A stretch of 6,820 nucleotides of DNA from Gammaproteobacteria bacterium (GTDB lineage: Bacteria > Pseudomonadota > Gammaproteobacteria > SMWH01), in assembly GCA_004357005.1 (NCBI GenBank), contig SMWH01000147.1:1-6820 (forward strand), written 5' to 3'. Below, piece by piece: positions 5,438 to 6,820 of this stretch. The notes beneath the pieces are model-generated. The model did not search any database, was not told the origin of the DNA, and saw nothing but the letters and a program-made list of their open reading frames with translations. The position numbers and the translations under genes were made by a program. The stretch's first letter is position 1; every line of letters begins with the position of its first letter.

Positions 5438-6820
5438 ATGCGAACCACCGACTTTCATCTGGCGACCGTCAAGGAAACGCCCGCGGACGCGGAAATCGTC
5501 AGCCACCGGCTGATGCTGCGATCGGGAATGATCCGCAAGCTCGCGGCGGGCATCTATATGTGGTCGCCGCTGGGTTACCGCGTGTTGCGCAAGGTCGAGA
5601 ACATCGTCCGGCAGGAAATGGACCGGGCTGGCGCGCTGGAGATGCTGATGCCGGCGATTCAACCGGCCGAACTCTGGCAGGAAAGTGAGCGCTGGGAGAT
5701 CTATGGCGGCTTGCTGCTGAAAATCCAGGATCGCGGCGGCCGGGAGTACTGTTTCGGCCCCACCCATGAGGAAGTCATCACGGACTTCGCGCGTAACGAG
5801 ATCCGCAGTTACAAACAACTGCCGGTGACCTACTACCAGATTCAGTGGAAATTCCGGGACGAAATCCGCCCCCGTTTCGGTGTGATGCGGGCCCGGGAGT
5901 TCCTGATGAAGGACGCCTACTCTTTTCATATGAATGACGCATCGCTGGAAGAGACCTATCAGGCCATGTACGACGCTTATACGCGCATCTTCGATCGTCT
6001 GGGTTTGAAGTTCCGCGCGGTGCAGGCGGATCCCGGCGAAATCGGTGGCGGCACCAATCATGAATTCATGGTGCTGGCTGATACGGGGGAAGACGCCATC
6101 GCCTTTTGCCCGGACAGCGACTACGCCGCCAACGTCGAAAAGGCCGAGGCGCAGGCGCCGCCGGGTGAACGCGCCAAAGCTTCGGCAGAAATGAAAAGCG
6201 TGGACACGCCCGGAGTGGCCACCATCGAGCAAGTTACGGCGGCCCTGAAGGTGCCGGCTGATCGATGCGCCAAGACGCTCCTGCTGAAAGGCGGCGACGA
6301 ACAACCCGTCGCTGTGGTGATCCGCGGCGACCATCATCTTAACGAGGCCAAAGCGGTGAAGCTGAAGCAATTGGCCTCGCCGCTGGAGTTTCTCGATGAG
6401 AAGGATATCCGCAAGCTGACAGGAGCCAGCCTGGGCTCCGTAGGTCCCGTGGGTCTTGGCTGTCGGGTCATTGCCGATCGCAGCGCCGCCCATCTGGCGG
6501 ATTTCGTTTGCGGCGCCAACGAAGACGGCAAACACCTCACCGGCGTCAACTGGGGCAGGGATCTTCCCGAACCCGAGGTGGCCGATCTGCGCAATGTGGT
6601 GGAGGGTGATCCGAGCCCGGACGGCAAAGGCACCCTCGAAATAGTGCGCGGGATCGAAGTGGGTCACGTATTCCAGTTGGGGACCAAGTACAGCAAAGCC
6701 ATGCACGCGGTAGTCCTCGATGAAAAGGGCAAAGCCATCGAAATGCCCATGGGTTGTTACGGCCTGGGCGTATCGCGCACCGTGGCCGCCGCAATCGAAC
6801 AGAACCACGATGACAAAGGC
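5438..6820 (+). CDS. proS: Prolyl-tRNA synthetase, bacterial editing type (3' end outside window)
   Basis: A cytoplasmic class II aminoacyl-tRNA synthetase that charges tRNA-Pro; 461 of about 570 residues are present. Motif 1 lies around 30-61 (GMIRKLAAGIY and following), motif 2 around 140-164 (FRDEIRPRFGVMRAREFLMK, then DAYSFH) and motif 3 around 439-455 (GCYGLGVSRTVAAAIEQ). Between motifs 2 and 3, residues about 224-407 are the YbaK-like insertion that hydrolyses mischarged Ala-tRNA-Pro. Lys279 falls at the number of the E. coli editing lysine, and His366 probably matches E. coli His369. The missing end is the anticodon-binding domain. The start is ATG at 5438 with AAGGGA (5429-5434) just upstream, and the N-terminus MRTTDFHLATVKETPADAE matches the family. 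It is separated from the DUF4124 gene by 103 bases with a possible own promoter. Confidence 0.97.
   Translation, partial: MRTTDFHLATVKETPADAEIVSHRLMLRSGMIRKLAAGIYMWSPLGYRVLRKVENIVRQEMDRAGALEMLMPAIQPAELWQESERWEIYGGLLLKIQDRGGREYCFGPTHEEVITDFARNEIRSYKQLPVTYYQIQWKFRDEIRPRFGVMRAREFLMKDAYSFHMNDASLEETYQAMYDAYTRIFDRLGLKFRAVQADPGEIGGGTNHEFMVLADTGEDAIAFCPDSDYAANVEKAEAQAPPGERAKASAEMKSVDTPGVATIEQVTAALKVPADRCAKTLLLKGGDEQPVAVVIRGDHHLNEAKAVKLKQLASPLEFLDEKDIRKLTGASLGSVGPVGLGCRVIADRSAAHLADFVCGANEDGKHLTGVNWGRDLPEPEVADLRNVVEGDPSPDGKGTLEIVRGIEVGHVFQLGTKYSKAMHAVVLDEKGKAIEMPMGCYGLGVSRTVAAAIEQNHDDKG

Noticed and set aside
5369..6808. Open minus-strand frame of 479 codons opposite proS
   Set aside because: proS on the plus strand matches its family from first residue to motif 3. 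The antisense frame shows only codon-bias openness.

Overview
The window is a GC-rich, densely coded bacterial chromosome segment. It most likely comes from a gammaproteobacterium: ilvC sits directly upstream of pssA (an arrangement also found in Pseudomonas), the prolyl-tRNA synthetase is the bacterial form with an inserted editing domain, and there is a secreted DUF4124 protein of a kind common in that class. The exact lineage cannot be read from the window. No mobile element, CRISPR array, tRNA or rRNA was seen.

Minus strand, positions 4706 down to 1: seven genes in one direction and almost certainly one operon. In transcription order they are ilvC (ketol-acid reductoisomerase), pssA (phosphatidylserine synthase), a small RsbW/SpoIIAB-type ATP-binding protein, a single-domain STAS protein of SpoIIAA type, mlaE (lipid ABC permease), mlaF (its ATPase) and mlaD (MCE lipid-binding protein, cut by the window start). 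From pssA on, neighbours overlap by 1 to 14 bases or are 3 to 9 bases apart, so translation is probably coupled. Four of the seven genes start at GTG or TTG.

Plus strand: a divergent intergenic region (4707-4842) carries a good sigma70-like promoter for a secreted DUF4124 protein (4843-5334). A GC-rich hairpin follows, then proS (5438 to the window end, cut before its anticodon-binding domain).

The central biological point is the block pssA - kinase - STAS - mlaE - mlaF - mlaD. The ABC proteins make up an inner-membrane MCE lipid transporter of the Mla type. In E. coli the STAS subunit MlaB docks on the ATPase MlaF. Here the STAS protein keeps a classical Asp-Ser-Ser-Gly phosphoacceptor site and is preceded, with a 14-base overlap, by a gene for the type of kinase that phosphorylates such sites. 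A simple reading is a partner-switching module whose output is a phospholipid transporter rather than a sigma factor, encoded with a phospholipid-synthesis enzyme. This is inference from gene order and motifs. A second point of interest is a divergent IlvC that keeps every catalytic residue but has changed several usually conserved positions around the nucleotide site and active site.
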